Shown here: piece by piece, positions 17,131 to 25,822 of the stretch
How the letters are laid out: each line of letters starts with the position of its first letter
Numbering within the stretch: position 1 is the stretch's first letter
Source: Cognatishimia sp. MH4019
Lineage (GTDB): Bacteria; Pseudomonadota; Alphaproteobacteria; Rhodobacterales; Rhodobacteraceae
Assembly (NCBI RefSeq): GCF_020177595.1
Contig: NZ_JAHTBL010000011.1
Coordinates: 1 to 64,000, forward strand
Direction: 5' to 3'
Length of the DNA: 64,000 bases
Program-made: the position numbers and the translations under genes
Notes under the pieces: model-generated
Databases searched by the model: none
What the model was told of the DNA's origin: nothing
Seen by the model: the letters and a program-made list of their open reading frames with translations, nothing else

Positions 17131-18855
17131 ATGAGCATTAACTATGAAAAGACGCCTGAGGCGTTCTTTTTCGCACCGGGTGTAGACCCAGGTTTTTACG
17201 TCAAAAAAACACCAGACTGGACATGGCGCGAGATGCCGCAGGGCAATATCGTGGGATATCCGATCAGCGCCTATGACCATCTCAACGAGATGATCGCGAC
17301 CCATATCCGTAACCATGACCGGCTGCGTAAATTCCGCGCGCCCGTGATGTTTAATACGGTGCCGATCATCGCCGATGATGTGCGATTTTCCCATTCGTTC
17401 ACCGCGATCGGCGGGAAGTGGTTTCTGAATGGCGCATCAGGCACGCGGCTGCGCAACCGCTACGTCTGGAAGAATAAGGACACCAATCCTCAGGTCGATG
17501 ACGATGTGATCGCGCATCTCAAAGCGCTTCATGAAGACGACCGCACGAAGGCTCCCCTTCCGGTGTTTGACAAGGATATCCGCGATCTCGATTTCGCCAT
17601 TGATTGCCGCAATACGTTCAATTTCTATCACTTCCTGACAGAAACCCTGTGCCAGCTTTGTTTGCTGGATGATCTCGATTTCAGGGGCGATATCCTGATC
17701 CATTCGCCCAGCAAGGGCGTGCGTGACTTTATCAAGGACTGGGTCAAGGCGCTCTTTCCGGAATATAAGGGTCGGATCAAATTCCGTCGCAGCCCCAAGC
17801 GCTATGAGCGCGTTTTAAGCGCGTTCAACATGCGCCATTTCTATCACCAGACCTCCGAGCAGATGATGCCCTCGCTGGATGCGCTCGCTCCGCGTGGCTG
17901 GGTCTGGCGGCGGCGCGAGGCGGATCGCAACAGTCAAGCCATGTTGGCGATGAACTCCTGCGACGTGATGCTGACCCGGCTGCGGGCGCGTGCGCTGGAC
18001 AAGATCAGGGATATGCAGACAGACCACCTGCCCAAGCGCTTTTGGGTGGCGCGCGCCGCGACTGGCAACCGCAACCGCGAGATGCGCAACGAGGACAAGC
18101 TGATCGAAGCGCTCCGCCCGCACGGGTTTCAGGTCATCTATTTCGAGCACCTGAAGCCGCTTGAACAAGTGGCGATCATGGCCAATGCCGAAATCATGAT
18201 GTCCTATCATGGCGCCGGTTTTGCCAATATGCTGTTTGCTGGCCCCCAGACCCACTGTATCGAGGTCGGCAACCTGCAATCTGCGTTGCACCGTTGGGGC
18301 GATTTCATGCCCCATGCGCTTGTTTCGGGCTGCGCCTATCGCAATTTCTTCGCCGATTTCAACACCGACACGCCCGATGTCGTGCCCAGTATACTGACCG
18401 AAGGTCTGGTGCCCGTGGCCCTGTCGCTGGACGGCGTGATGCGCATGGCGCGCTATGTGGAATTGCTGACGGCAAAGAACGCCTTGCCGATGTCTGATGC
18501 AGAGCTTCTGGCGACCACGAAAATGCTGAGCGATCTTAAGGAACGGCGCGCGTTGCGGGTACTGCTTGAGCCCAACCAGCACCGTTTCGCGCTTGACCCG
18601 GATATCTGGGCCGCGTGGGCCTCATGCTGCGAAGAGATTGAGGATTTTGAGGGCGTGTTCGATGCCCTGTCCGAGGTTTTTGCCCGCGCCCCCCAGCGCT
18701 TTTGGGTGCTTGAGCGTTTGATCTGGCTGACCAAGCGCCTTGACCGGGTCGATCTGGCCCCGAACCTTCTGGCCCAGCACGCGGCCCTGTTCCCCCAGCG
18801 CCACGACGCGTTCCGTTCGAAACTGCGGTGGTATCGGGACGTTGAAAGCGCCTGA
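17131..18855 (+). CDS. Glycosyltransferase family 61 (DUF563) protein
   Basis: A 574-residue protein. The central part has NFYHFLTETLCQLCLLDDL and, nearer the C-terminus, SYHGAGFANMLFAGP, the paired histidine/glycine motifs of GT61 (DUF563) enzymes. Downstream of the catalytic region are about 140 residues of helical, TPR-like sequence (WASCCEEIEDFEGVFDALSEVF). It probably adds a sugar to a surface polysaccharide; donor and acceptor are unknown. It is monocistronic, following tRNA-Gly, with GGGTAGGT before the ATG. No signal peptide or membrane helix is visible. Confidence 0.8.
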   Translation: MSINYEKTPEAFFFAPGVDPGFYVKKTPDWTWREMPQGNIVGYPISAYDHLNEMIATHIRNHDRLRKFRAPVMFNTVPIIADDVRFSHSFTAIGGKWFLNGASGTRLRNRYVWKNKDTNPQVDDDVIAHLKALHEDDRTKAPLPVFDKDIRDLDFAIDCRNTFNFYHFLTETLCQLCLLDDLDFRGDILIHSPSKGVRDFIKDWVKALFPEYKGRIKFRRSPKRYERVLSAFNMRHFYHQTSEQMMPSLDALAPRGWVWRRREADRNSQAMLAMNSCDVMLTRLRARALDKIRDMQTDHLPKRFWVARAATGNRNREMRNEDKLIEALRPHGFQVIYFEHLKPLEQVAIMANAEIMMSYHGAGFANMLFAGPQTHCIEVGNLQSALHRWGDFMPHALVSGCAYRNFFADFNTDTPDVVPSILTEGLVPVALSLDGVMRMARYVELLTAKNALPMSDAELLATTKMLSDLKERRALRVLLEPNQHRFALDPDIWAAWASCCEEIEDFEGVFDALSEVFARAPQRFWVLERLIWLTKRLDRVDLAPNLLAQHAALFPQRHDAFRSKLRWYRDVESA

Positions 18856-18861
18856 GCCGCG

Positions 18862-19251
18862 TTATCCTTGCGCTTTGATTGACCGCAGGAACAGCCCGAT
18901 ACCGCCCACCAGCAGCACCAGAATGACGATCAGGTCAAACGCGCTGATCCGCGCGAATTGCAGCGTGATGTTTGAGATCACACCGAAGATCATCGCAAGA
19001 AGCGCGCCACCTGCCAGCAACCAGCCCAGCCAGTTGCGCGCGTTGTAAAAGATCATGCCGATGCCAAACATGAAGGGGATCAGCACCATCCCTGTGGTCA
19101 CGCCAATCCCACCAACCGAAAACGCGACCATGCCAAAGCCGAAAACCGGCTGCACCACTATGTTTTCCAGCAGCAGATAGCCACCACCGATCATCATCGC
19201 CACCGCGATCAGAAACTGCCCTGTGCCGCCTTGTGTCCCGCCTGCACCCAT
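18862..19251 (-). CDS. Small multi-spanning membrane protein
   Basis: About 129 residues with three to four hydrophobic segments (FLIAVAMMIGGGYLLL, FMFGIGMIFYN, WLLAGGALLAMIFGVI, LIVILVLLVGGIGLFL). It has no family I can name beyond conserved inner-membrane protein. The start at 19251 is chosen because AGGAGGC lies about eight bases upstream; the ATG at 19269 would place that RBS inside the gene. It is convergent with the glycosyltransferase gene. Confidence 0.7.
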   Translation of the reverse strand: MGAGGTQGGTGQFLIAVAMMIGGGYLLLENIVVQPVFGFGMVAFSVGGIGVTTGMVLIPFMFGIGMIFYNARNWLGWLLAGGALLAMIFGVISNITLQFARISAFDLIVILVLLVGGIGLFLRSIKAQG

Positions 19252-19308
19252 TGCTCTCGCCTCCTGCATCTGCCCGGTTTTGCGCCGGGTCTGCCTATAA
19301 CTGGCCCG

Positions 19309-19956
19309 TTACAGCGGTTCGATCAAGCCCGCGCCGAGCGCACGGTTGGAATTGACAGCCGGGCTGACCCTGTGAAACGCGAACCGGTCTTCTGGCGCGG
19401 CAGTCATCAGGCGCGCGGCCCCCTTGCCCTCTTCGCCCAGCCAAAGCGCCCATTGATCGGGGGAAAGCGTTACCGGCATGCGGTGATGGATCGCTGACAT
19501 CGCCTGATTGGCCGCCGTGGTGACAATGGCGCAGGTGACATGCCGCGCGTCGCCGCGTTCCCAGACCTGCCAAACGCCAGCAAAAGTCAAAGGGCCGTCT
19601 TCAGGCGCGATATACCATGGCAGCCGATTGCCGTCGGCATCCTTGGTCCATTCGTAAAAGCCCGTCGCCGGGATCAAGCAGCGGCGCGCGCGGCAGGCCT
19701 CTCGAAAGGCGGGTTTCTCGGCAATGGTCTCGGCCCGCGCGTTGATCAATAAAGGGCCGTCTGTGGGTGTTTTATACCAGCTCGGGATAAACCCCCAGCG
19801 CATCGAGACGAGTTTGCGCCCTGCCACCACAACCGCCACCGGATCGGTCGGGCAGACATTGTAATCCGGCACGTCCGGCATGTCATTGGCCGGACCAGCA
19901 TCAAACATCTGAGCGATCTCGTCGGTCGGTCTTGTCGTCACAAATCTTCCGCACAT
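19309..19956 (-). CDS. SOS response-associated peptidase, SRAP/YedK family
   Basis: A 215-residue HMCES/YedK-type protein that cross-links to abasic sites in single-stranded DNA through its N-terminal cysteine and shields them. MCGRF gives Cys2 after methionine removal, NARAET supplies the conserved Asn, RRCLIPATGFYEW the glutamate region, and HHRMPV the histidine, so all active-site positions are present. The length is standard. It is transcribed divergently from the DUF952 gene. No LexA box was established. Confidence 0.93.
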   Translation of the reverse strand: MCGRFVTTRPTDEIAQMFDAGPANDMPDVPDYNVCPTDPVAVVVAGRKLVSMRWGFIPSWYKTPTDGPLLINARAETIAEKPAFREACRARRCLIPATGFYEWTKDADGNRLPWYIAPEDGPLTFAGVWQVWERGDARHVTCAIVTTAANQAMSAIHHRMPVTLSPDQWALWLGEEGKGAARLMTAAPEDRFAFHRVSPAVNSNRALGAGLIEPL

Positions 19957-20028
19957 CCCGCGTGTATACGCAGCTTACAAACGCGGTGAAACCTTGACCT
20001 TGCCTGCGCGCCAAGGCATCCCCACGTC

Positions 20029-20364
20029 ATGCTGATTTACAAGATTTTCCGTCCTGCCGAATGGGCCGCTCTCGAGGCGAACGGCACCACGACCGGCGCG
20101 CCGATTGATGTGGCCGATGGCTACATCCATTTCTCGACCGCCGAACAGGCGCGCGAGACCGCCGCCAAGCATTTTGCAGGCGAAGGCGATCTGGTGCTGG
20201 CCGCCCTTGAGGCCGATCTGCTGGAGCCGTTGAAATGGGAACCCTCGCGCGGTGGCGCGCTGTTCCCGCATCTCTACCGGGAGCTGACAACGGCAGATAT
20301 CCTGTGGACCGCCCCACTGCCGCTGGAGGGCGACACGCACGTCTTCCCTGATCTCGTCCCATGA
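20029..20364 (+). CDS. DUF952 domain-containing protein
   Basis: A 111-residue protein fitting DUF952: it opens [19 protein letters not shown], contains [19 protein letters not shown], and has the late [11 protein letters not shown]. The family is of unknown function and is structurally related to the ADP-ribosyl/glutathione-S-transferase-like small enzymes (uncertain recollection). Its stop overlaps the pyrD start by four bases, as in many Rhodobacterales, so it is in an operon with pyrD and the ArsC-like gene. Confidence 0.9.
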   Translation: MLIYKIFRPAEWAALEANGTTTGAPIDVADGYIHFSTAEQARETAAKHFAGEGDLVLAALEADLLEPLKWEPSRGGALFPHLYRELTTADILWTAPLPLEGDTHVFPDLVP

Positions 20365-21407
20365 GCCTGCTCGAACAAATCGGCTTGCGCGCCCTGCGCC
20401 GCATAGACCCTGAAGCGGCGCACGGTATGGCGCTCAAAGCCTTGAACGCGGGGCTTGGCCCCAAGGCAGGCCCAGTAACCAGCGCGCGCCTGAGGACGAC
20501 ATTTGCCGGTCTTGATCTGCCCAACCCGGTGGGCCTTGCCGCTGGCTTCGACAAGAATGCCGAAGCGCTGGGGCCGCTCTCGCGCGCCGGGTTTGGCTTT
20601 CTTGAAGTCGGTGCCGCGACCCCGCGCCCGCAACCGGGCAATCCCAAGCCACGCCTCTTTCGGCTGAGCGAGGATAGCGCCGCGATCAATCGCTTTGGTT
20701 TCAACAATGACGGGATGGACGCGATCTGCGCGCGCCTTGCAGCGGGTCCCAAAGACGCCGTGATCGGTCTCAATCTGGGTGCCAATAAGGACAGCGCCGA
20801 CCGCGCGGCAGATTTTGCACAAGTGCTTGCGCATTGCGCCCCGCATATCGCGTTTGCGACCGTCAACGTCTCCTCGCCCAACACCGAGAAGCTGCGCGAT
20901 TTGCAGGGCAAGGCGGCGCTTGCTGCGTTGTTGGACGGCGTCATGCAAGCCCGTGGCGACAGCCCCTGCCCGGTCTTTCTGAAAATCGCCCCTGATCTAA
21001 CCCACACGGAACTGACCGAAATTGCCGAGGTCGCCACCGAGGCCAAGATCGATGCGATTATCGCGACGAACACGACCCTGTCGCGCGAGGTTTTGAGAAG
21101 TGCACATAAAGACGAAAAAGGCGGCCTTTCCGGCGCGCCGCTGTTTGAGAAATCCACCCGCGTGCTGGCGCGGCTGGCCACGCTGACCGACCTGCCTTTG
21201 ATTGGTGTTGGCGGGATCGCCTCGGCCGAGGACGCCTATACCAAGATCAAAGCAGGCGCGTCGGCGGTGCAGCTTTACACGGCAATGGTGTATCACGGCA
21301 TCAGCCTTGCAGGCGATATTGCGCGCGGGTTGGACAGGCTGCTGGAACGTGATGGCATTGCGACGGTGGCAGAGGCCGTCGGCATCGAAAAGGACCGTTG
21401 GACATGA
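20361..21407 (+). CDS. pyrD: Quinone-dependent dihydroorotate dehydrogenase
   Basis: A 348-residue class 2 enzyme that oxidises dihydroorotate to orotate in pyrimidine synthesis and passes electrons to the membrane quinone pool. The amphipathic N-terminal region of class 2 enzymes is present before the barrel ([16 protein letters not shown]). The catalytic serine is in [14 protein letters not shown], and IIATNTT and GVGGI belong to the FMN site. It overlaps both the DUF952 gene and the ArsC-like gene by four bases, so all three are translated as one unit. Confidence 0.96.
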   Translation: MSLLEQIGLRALRRIDPEAAHGMALKALNAGLGPKAGPVTSARLRTTFAGLDLPNPVGLAAGFDKNAEALGPLSRAGFGFLEVGAATPRPQPGNPKPRLFRLSEDSAAINRFGFNNDGMDAICARLAAGPKDAVIGLNLGANKDSADRAADFAQVLAHCAPHIAFATVNVSSPNTEKLRDLQGKAALAALLDGVMQARGDSPCPVFLKIAPDLTHTELTEIAEVATEAKIDAIIATNTTLSREVLRSAHKDEKGGLSGAPLFEKSTRVLARLATLTDLPLIGVGGIASAEDAYTKIKAGASAVQLYTAMVYHGISLAGDIARGLDRLLERDGIATVAEAVGIEKDRWT

Positions 21408-21745
21408 TCACAATCTGGCACAACCCGCGCTGCTCCAAATCGCGACAGGCCTTGGCGCTTCTGCAAGAGCGCGGCGAGGACGTGACCGTGCGCAAATACC
21501 TGGACGACGCGCCTTCGGTGACCGAGCTGACCCTGACCCGTGACACGCTGGGCCTGCGCGCCATCGAGATGATGCGCACGGGCGAGAAGCTGTTCAAAGA
21601 GCTTGAGATCAGCAATACCGCGCCTGATGAGGCGCTGCTGAACATGATGGCCGCGCATCCGGTCCTGATCGAGCGCCCGGTCGTGTTTGCCAATGACCAC
21701 GCTATCATCGCCCGACCGCCCGAACGGGTGTTCGAGATCCTCTGA
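21404..21745 (+). CDS. ArsC-family (thioredoxin-fold) arsenate reductase-like protein
   Basis: A 113-residue protein of the ArsC/Spx fold. The nucleophilic cysteine lies in [15 protein letters not shown], and [11 protein letters not shown] holds the arginine that contacts the oxyanion in glutaredoxin-linked ArsC enzymes. The start is the ATG overlapping the pyrD stop (ATGA). No ars operon or arsenite pump is nearby, so a general redox role like that of YffB is as plausible as arsenate reduction. Confidence 0.85.
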   Translation: MITIWHNPRCSKSRQALALLQERGEDVTVRKYLDDAPSVTELTLTRDTLGLRAIEMMRTGEKLFKELEISNTAPDEALLNMMAAHPVLIERPVVFANDHAIIARPPERVFEIL

Positions 21746-21858
21746 CAGGAGCCTCCGGCGGGGATATTTGGAAAAAGCGAAGCGGCTTCCGATAATGACC
21801 CGAAAAAGCGAAGCGGCGTCCGGTAGTGGCTCTAAAAGGCGAAGGGTAAAGCGCGCGT

Positions 21859-21866
21859 TAAGGTTA
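21859..21866 (+). repeat. Target-site duplication, left copy
   Basis: TAAGGTTA lies immediately outside the left inverted repeat and is repeated directly outside the right end. An 8-bp duplication is the size known for IS1595-family transposition. Confidence 0.92.
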
Positions 21867-21889
21867 GGGGTGTATCCCCTTGACATACG
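21867..21889 (+). repeat. Left terminal inverted repeat of the IS1595-family element
   Basis: Begins GGGGTGTATCCCCT and ends CATACG. It matches the reverse complement of the right end except for three central positions. Confidence 0.92.
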
Positions 21890-21914
21890 GTAGGGCAATC
21901 CCCATCTACACTGT

Positions 21915-22820
21915 ATGAAACAGACAAACGTTCGCCAGTTCTTTCAGCAGTTCCCCACCGACGAGGCTTGCCTTGAGCATTTGTTCAACGTGCGCTTCGG
22001 TCAGGGCCACGAATGCCCCAAATGCGAACGGTCTGCGAAGTGGTATCCGCTTAAGTCGGAAAAGGCCTATTCCTGTCAGTGGTGCGGCCATCACATTCAC
22101 CCAATGGTTGGCAGTATCTTTGAAAAGAGCCGCACACCTTTGCAGCTTTGGTTCTATGCGATCTTTCTGTTCACCACGTCGCGCCATGGCGTCAGCGCCA
22201 AAGAATTGCAGCGTCAGCTGGGCGTGACCTACAAGACCGCATACCGCATGGGTAAATTGATCCGCGAACATATGGCGGCGATTGATGGTGATGCTCCGAT
22301 TGGCGGTCAAGGTGAAGTTGTCGAGATTGACGAGGCTTACGTTGGCGGACATCGCAAAGGCGTTCGTGGCCGCGGTGCTGCTGGAAAAGGTATCTTGCTT
22401 GGCATGGTGCAGCGCGGTGGCGGTGGCGGTGGCGGTGGCGGTGAGATTGTCATTAAGCAGGTTCCCAATACCCAAAAGCGCACCCTACAGCCGATTATTG
22501 AGGCGTCGGTGGCCGATGGCACTGAAATTCACACAGACGGTCACGATGGCTATGGCGGGCTTCCTGAGGCTGGTTATGATGTCAAGACGATCAATAAGCG
22601 CAAGTCTGGCAAATACGTTGGCCCGAACGGCGAGACTGTCAACGCGATTGAGAACTTCTGGCGTCACCTGAAATGCTCAATCGAAGGCACCCATATCAGC
22701 GTGTCTCCGAAGTATCTGGAACGCTACGCCAAGGAATTTGAGTATCGCTTCAATCGCCGGACGACGCCTGAGGTGATGCTGGACGAGTTGCTTTCTCGTT
22801 TTCCTGAGTTGGACGCTTAA
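21915..22820 (+). CDS. IS1595-family (ISXO2-like) transposase
   Basis: A 301-residue transposase. The N-terminal zinc ribbon has CPKC near residue 34 and CQWC near 57. An HTH-like segment LQRQLGVTYKTAYRMGKLI follows. The DDE-type core includes EIDEAYVGGHRKG, IHTDGHDGYGGL and NAIENFWRHLKCSIEGTH with closing EFEYRFNRR. Nine consecutive glycines follow MVQR inside the core, encoded by a GGTGGC tandem repeat; this is longer than I expect for the family. The stop precedes the converging small passenger gene's end by overlap. Confidence 0.94.
   Translation: MKQTNVRQFFQQFPTDEACLEHLFNVRFGQGHECPKCERSAKWYPLKSEKAYSCQWCGHHIHPMVGSIFEKSRTPLQLWFYAIFLFTTSRHGVSAKELQRQLGVTYKTAYRMGKLIREHMAAIDGDAPIGGQGEVVEIDEAYVGGHRKGVRGRGAAGKGILLGMVQRGGGGGGGGGEIVIKQVPNTQKRTLQPIIEASVADGTEIHTDGHDGYGGLPEAGYDVKTINKRKSGKYVGPNGETVNAIENFWRHLKCSIEGTHISVSPKYLERYAKEFEYRFNRRTTPEVMLDELLSRFPELDA
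22416..22443 (+). repeat. GGTGGC hexanucleotide tandem repeat inside the transposase
   Basis: Four full GGTGGC units plus GGTG, coding for nine glycines. Because the unit is six bases, slippage would change the glycine tract by two residues without breaking the frame. Confidence 0.9.
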
Positions 22821-22920
22821 TCACGGCGTCCAGCTTGTCCAGGTCGCCGTCAGGATCGGCCTCGTGTTCTTTAATGAATTCTTCAAGGCCCTTTTTTCTC
22901 GCGTCTTTAAGGTTCTTCAT
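22750..22920 (-). CDS. Small acidic/basic passenger protein of the IS1595 element
   Basis: A 56-residue frame beginning MKNLKDARKKGLEEFIKEH, then an acidic DPDGDLDKLD and a polar tail. Its start lies inside the last codons of the larger passenger gene (14-base overlap), which suggests coupled translation. Its 3' part overlaps the transposase 3' end antisense by about 70 bases. Short charged proteins of this kind accompany other alphaproteobacterial IS1595 elements as far as I recall. Its function is unknown. Confidence 0.55.
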   Translation of the reverse strand: MKNLKDARKKGLEEFIKEHEADPDGDLDKLDAVIKRPTQENEKATRPASPQASSGD

Positions 22921-23815
22921 CAAACAGGCGCCTTTGTTCCATAGGGATATACTCAATCACTTTTGAGATAGCGTAGGAAGTGTTGAGCCAGACCTTGTCA
23001 TTTTCATCCCACTCTTGACCAATATCCAATACGGCCCGGACCGCATCTCCGTTGCCGACCTTTTGCTGACCAGACATTAGATCCGCCAAAAACACTGGGT
23101 CGTCCACGTAGGCAGAGACCTTAACGCCTCGCCAAACAAACTCCCATTTTCGCCGTGTTTTGGAGAAAATCACTTTTATAATTGAGAGTGTGACCTCTTC
23201 TTGCTCAACCCTCTGCTTTGGGTCGCTTACCGCTGCTGTGCGGTTACTTCGTATATTGGCCCATTCCTGCTCGCCCAAGTCTATGACGGGCTCGTCATCA
23301 TTGAGGTTTATTGCAATGCCAAAACTCTGAACGCTGGGGGCGTCCTCCACAGCGTCAATCGCGCGGTTCATCTGCTCATGGACCCGTTCCGGCGAAGGTA
23401 GGTTTTGGCTAGCCTCATACGCATCTCTCGGAATTATCGTGCGGTCACCGCCCTGCGTGATGATCACATACTCATCGTTAACTTCAATCTCGAAGGTGTC
23501 GTCATCAATGTAGTGGTCATAGATAAACGACATCAAGAGGGGCAGGATCGCCACGTTGCCAGCAAATTTTAAGGCGTCAACGATGGACTTTGGAACACCC
23601 TTTACCTTGCCGCGAAAGCTTCCCGGTCCAAGCGCTTCCAGCCGGAGTTCAATAGTTTGACTTGTGTTGACCTGACTATTGATTTCCCTGAACGCGTCGG
23701 AAAATGCCACAAGCGCATTTGCGAACGTGTATGTATCAACTTCATTAGGCCTACCGCCAAAATGAAGCACAAACCCATCCGAGTTTTGGAAGTTTCTGAG
23801 GTCAATGGTCGCCAT
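22907..23815 (-). CDS. Passenger protein of the IS1595 element, unknown function
   Basis: A 302-residue protein with no family I can name. The N-terminal part reads like a globular domain (FVLHFGGRPNEVDTYTFANA, then LVAFSDAFREIN and ELRLEALGPGSFRGKVKG). One hydrophobic stretch follows near residues 88-105 (FAGNVAILPLLMSFIYDHY), then an acidic middle and a C-terminal beta-rich part (KWEFVWRGVKVSAYVDDPVF). AAGGAATC precedes the ATG. It is driven inward from the right end of the element, opposite to the transposase. It may be cargo that benefits the host or the element, but nothing shows which. Confidence 0.75.
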   Translation of the reverse strand: MATIDLRNFQNSDGFVLHFGGRPNEVDTYTFANALVAFSDAFREINSQVNTSQTIELRLEALGPGSFRGKVKGVPKSIVDALKFAGNVAILPLLMSFIYDHYIDDDTFEIEVNDEYVIITQGGDRTIIPRDAYEASQNLPSPERVHEQMNRAIDAVEDAPSVQSFGIAINLNDDEPVIDLGEQEWANIRSNRTAAVSDPKQRVEQEEVTLSIIKVIFSKTRRKWEFVWRGVKVSAYVDDPVFLADLMSGQQKVGNGDAVRAVLDIGQEWDENDKVWLNTSYAISKVIEYIPMEQRRLFDEEP

Positions 23816-23860
23816 GATTCCTTATCGCACCCTACACGCTTAAAGTGAATCAAGGATAAA

Positions 23861-23883
23861 CGTATGCTGAGGGGATACACCCC
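23861..23883 (-). repeat. Right terminal inverted repeat of the IS1595-family element
   Basis: Reads CGTATGCTGAGGGGATACAC followed by CCC on the plus strand, the inverted partner of the left end. Confidence 0.92.
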
Positions 23884-23891
23884 TAAGGTTA
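23884..23891 (+). repeat. Target-site duplication, right copy
   Basis: TAAGGTTA directly abuts the right inverted repeat and is identical to the left copy. Confidence 0.92.
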
Positions 23892-24000
23892 ACGGGCGGT
23901 GGGTCTTCTCTTCACCTTTGCGGTAAATACTCATGTCGACACCGCCAAATCGGAAGCACCTGTTAAGCCTTTGTTTAGAAATGGTTCCCCGCGGGGAACA

Positions 24001-25320
24001 TCAGGCCGCAGCGCGTTCCAATGCCGGGTAACGCACTGCCAATGTGATACCCCGCGCCACGAAGCTGATCAGCAGCGCCATCCAAAGCCCGTGATTTCCA
24101 AAAGCCGGGACCAATGTCAGCAAGGCGATAAGATAGACGATGGCAGACAGGATCATCATGTTGCGCATATCATCCGTCCGGGTCGCGCCGATGAAAATGC
24201 CGTCCAGCATCCAGGCTGCAACCCCGAGAAACGGGGCGAGCACCATATAGATCAGGTAGGTGCGGGCGGCGTCGCGCACCTCTGGCGCAGTGGTCATGAT
24301 GTCGATCACGGTCCCGCCGAAGAGCGCAAAACTCAGCCCCAGCACGCCACAGACGATCACCCCCCAGGCAGAACTGAGCAGTGATGCACGCCGGACCCGC
24401 GCAGGCGCTTTCGCCCCCATCGCGCTGCCCACCAAGGCTTCTGCCGCGAAGGCAAATCCATCCATCGCATAGGCGGTGATATAGAGAAATTGCAGCAGGA
24501 TCTGGTTCGCGGCCAGTTCAACATTGCCAAAATCGGACCCCATGAACAGAAACGATACAAAGACCCCCTGCAGGATGACCGAGCGGATCAGGATGTCGCT
24601 ATTGACCTTGGCCATGCGGATCAGCCGCACCCGGTTGAAGACCTTTTGGGTGGCCCGCCAGGCGGCTCCCGCAAAGGCATCGCGGCAAAGCCAGAGGCCA
24701 AGGGCGAGCGCGCTCCATTCGGCGAGGAACGTGGCCAGCGCGACACCTTCGACGCCCCAGCCAAGGCCCAGGACGAACCAGATGCTGAGCAGGATGTTGA
24801 GCCCGTTCATCCAGAGCTGAAGGATCAACACTGCGCCCGTGCGTTCCTGCGCGACAAGCCAGCCAGTGATACCATAAAGCGCAATAGCAGCCGGGGCCGA
24901 GAAGACGCGGATTTGCATGTACTCGCGGGCCAGTGCCTCGACCTCGGGCGTGGCGGGCGAGAGGGCGAAGGCACCTGCAAAGATAAGCGTTTGAAAGACG
25001 ATCAGCACCGTCCCCGCAGAGAACGCGATGATAAGCGCACGCGACAGCAAGGCCGCAACTTCGTCTTCATCCTCGGCCCCGCGGGCTTGGGCGGCCAGAC
25101 CGGCCGTACCCATGCGCAGGAAGCCGAAAATCCAGTAGATCCCGGTCATGATGATCGCGCCGATGCCGACGGCCCCGATGGGCACGGGATCGCCCAACTG
25201 GCCTACGACACCGGTATCGACCGCACCAAGGATCGGCACAGTGGCGTTCGAAAAAACGATTGGAACAGCGATCTTGAGAACCCGGCGGTGGGTCAGCGGC
25301 TCCGCGACCTCAGCCGTCAT
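24001..25320 (-). CDS. MATE-family efflux transporter (DinF-like)
   Basis: A 439-residue membrane protein with about twelve hydrophobic segments arranged in two halves, as in MATE exporters. The opening HRRVLKIAVPIVFSNATVPILGAVDTGVVGQLGDPVPIG is the MATE N-terminal pattern of the DinF subgroup. It should exchange Na+ or H+ for organic cations or other small molecules. The end of its reading frame lies against the IS-flanking sequence; the gene itself is intact. It overlaps the thioesterase gene downstream of its start by about ten bases. Confidence 0.93.
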   Translation of the reverse strand: MTAEVAEPLTHRRVLKIAVPIVFSNATVPILGAVDTGVVGQLGDPVPIGAVGIGAIIMTGIYWIFGFLRMGTAGLAAQARGAEDEDEVAALLSRALIIAFSAGTVLIVFQTLIFAGAFALSPATPEVEALAREYMQIRVFSAPAAIALYGITGWLVAQERTGAVLILQLWMNGLNILLSIWFVLGLGWGVEGVALATFLAEWSALALGLWLCRDAFAGAAWRATQKVFNRVRLIRMAKVNSDILIRSVILQGVFVSFLFMGSDFGNVELAANQILLQFLYITAYAMDGFAFAAEALVGSAMGAKAPARVRRASLLSSAWGVIVCGVLGLSFALFGGTVIDIMTTAPEVRDAARTYLIYMVLAPFLGVAAWMLDGIFIGATRTDDMRNMMILSAIVYLIALLTLVPAFGNHGLWMALLISFVARGITLAVRYPALERAAA

Positions 25321-25822
25321 TGCGCGTGGGCATCAGGAAATGGCACGTGGCCTGTGCAAAGAGCTTGTCGCGGTTGTCCTGCCAGGCTTCGACCTGCACC
25401 GACGCATAGCGCCGCCCGGAGCGGGTGACTTTGGCGCGGGCATAGGCGTCGCGCGGCAGGCCCGAGCGCAGATAGTCCACGGTGAAATCGATTGTCTTGG
25501 GCAAGCGTGGCAGATCACCAGCAACGAGCGTTTCTACGTCGATGGCACCGCTTTCGATATCGCTCCAGAGCATGGCCCAGCTGATTTCGATCATCGCGGT
25601 AACCTCCAGAAAGGCCGCCGTCGCACCGCCATGCAGCGCAGGCAAGAGCGGGTTACCGATCAGCTTTTCATCATAGGTCATCGTCGCGGTCAGTTCATCG
25701 CCGCGCCGCTGCACGCCGATGCCCATGAATTGCATGTAAGGCACGCCGCCAACCAAAGCGGCCAAGGCCGCATCCCGGCGCTGCTTGACGATCTGTACGG
25801 GTTCGGGAGGACGACGGTTCAT
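25310..25822 (-). CDS. PaaI-family acyl-CoA thioesterase (first of pair)
   Basis: A 170-residue hotdog-fold protein. The family pattern is visible in LPALHGGATAAFLEVTAMIEI, where HGG...E contains the active-site region, then TVDYLRSGLPRDAYARAKV and VQVEAWQDN. It is predicted to hydrolyse an acyl-CoA. It overlaps the upstream thioesterase gene by four bases and probably arose from it by duplication. Proximity to the beta-oxidation operon suggests a role in releasing stuck acyl-CoA, which is inference. Confidence 0.88.
   Translation of the reverse strand: MNRRPPEPVQIVKQRRDAALAALVGGVPYMQFMGIGVQRRGDELTATMTYDEKLIGNPLLPALHGGATAAFLEVTAMIEISWAMLWSDIESGAIDVETLVAGDLPRLPKTIDFTVDYLRSGLPRDAYARAKVTRSGRRYASVQVEAWQDNRDKLFAQATCHFLMPTRNDG

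Larger units (their letters stand above)
21867..23883 (+). mobile_element. Complete IS1595-family transposon with passenger genes
   Basis: A 2017-bp element bounded by inverted ends of 23 bp (21867-21889 and 23861-23883) that agree at 20 positions, outermost GGGGTGTATCCCCT. The ends are flanked by an 8-bp direct repeat TAAGGTTA. It contains an ISXO2-like transposase (plus strand) and, on the minus strand, two overlapping passenger genes. Both ends and the transposase frame are intact, so it may still be mobile. The empty site, reconstructed by removing the element and one duplication, contains TTAAGGTTAAC, the core of the window's palindromic repeats. Confidence 0.93.
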
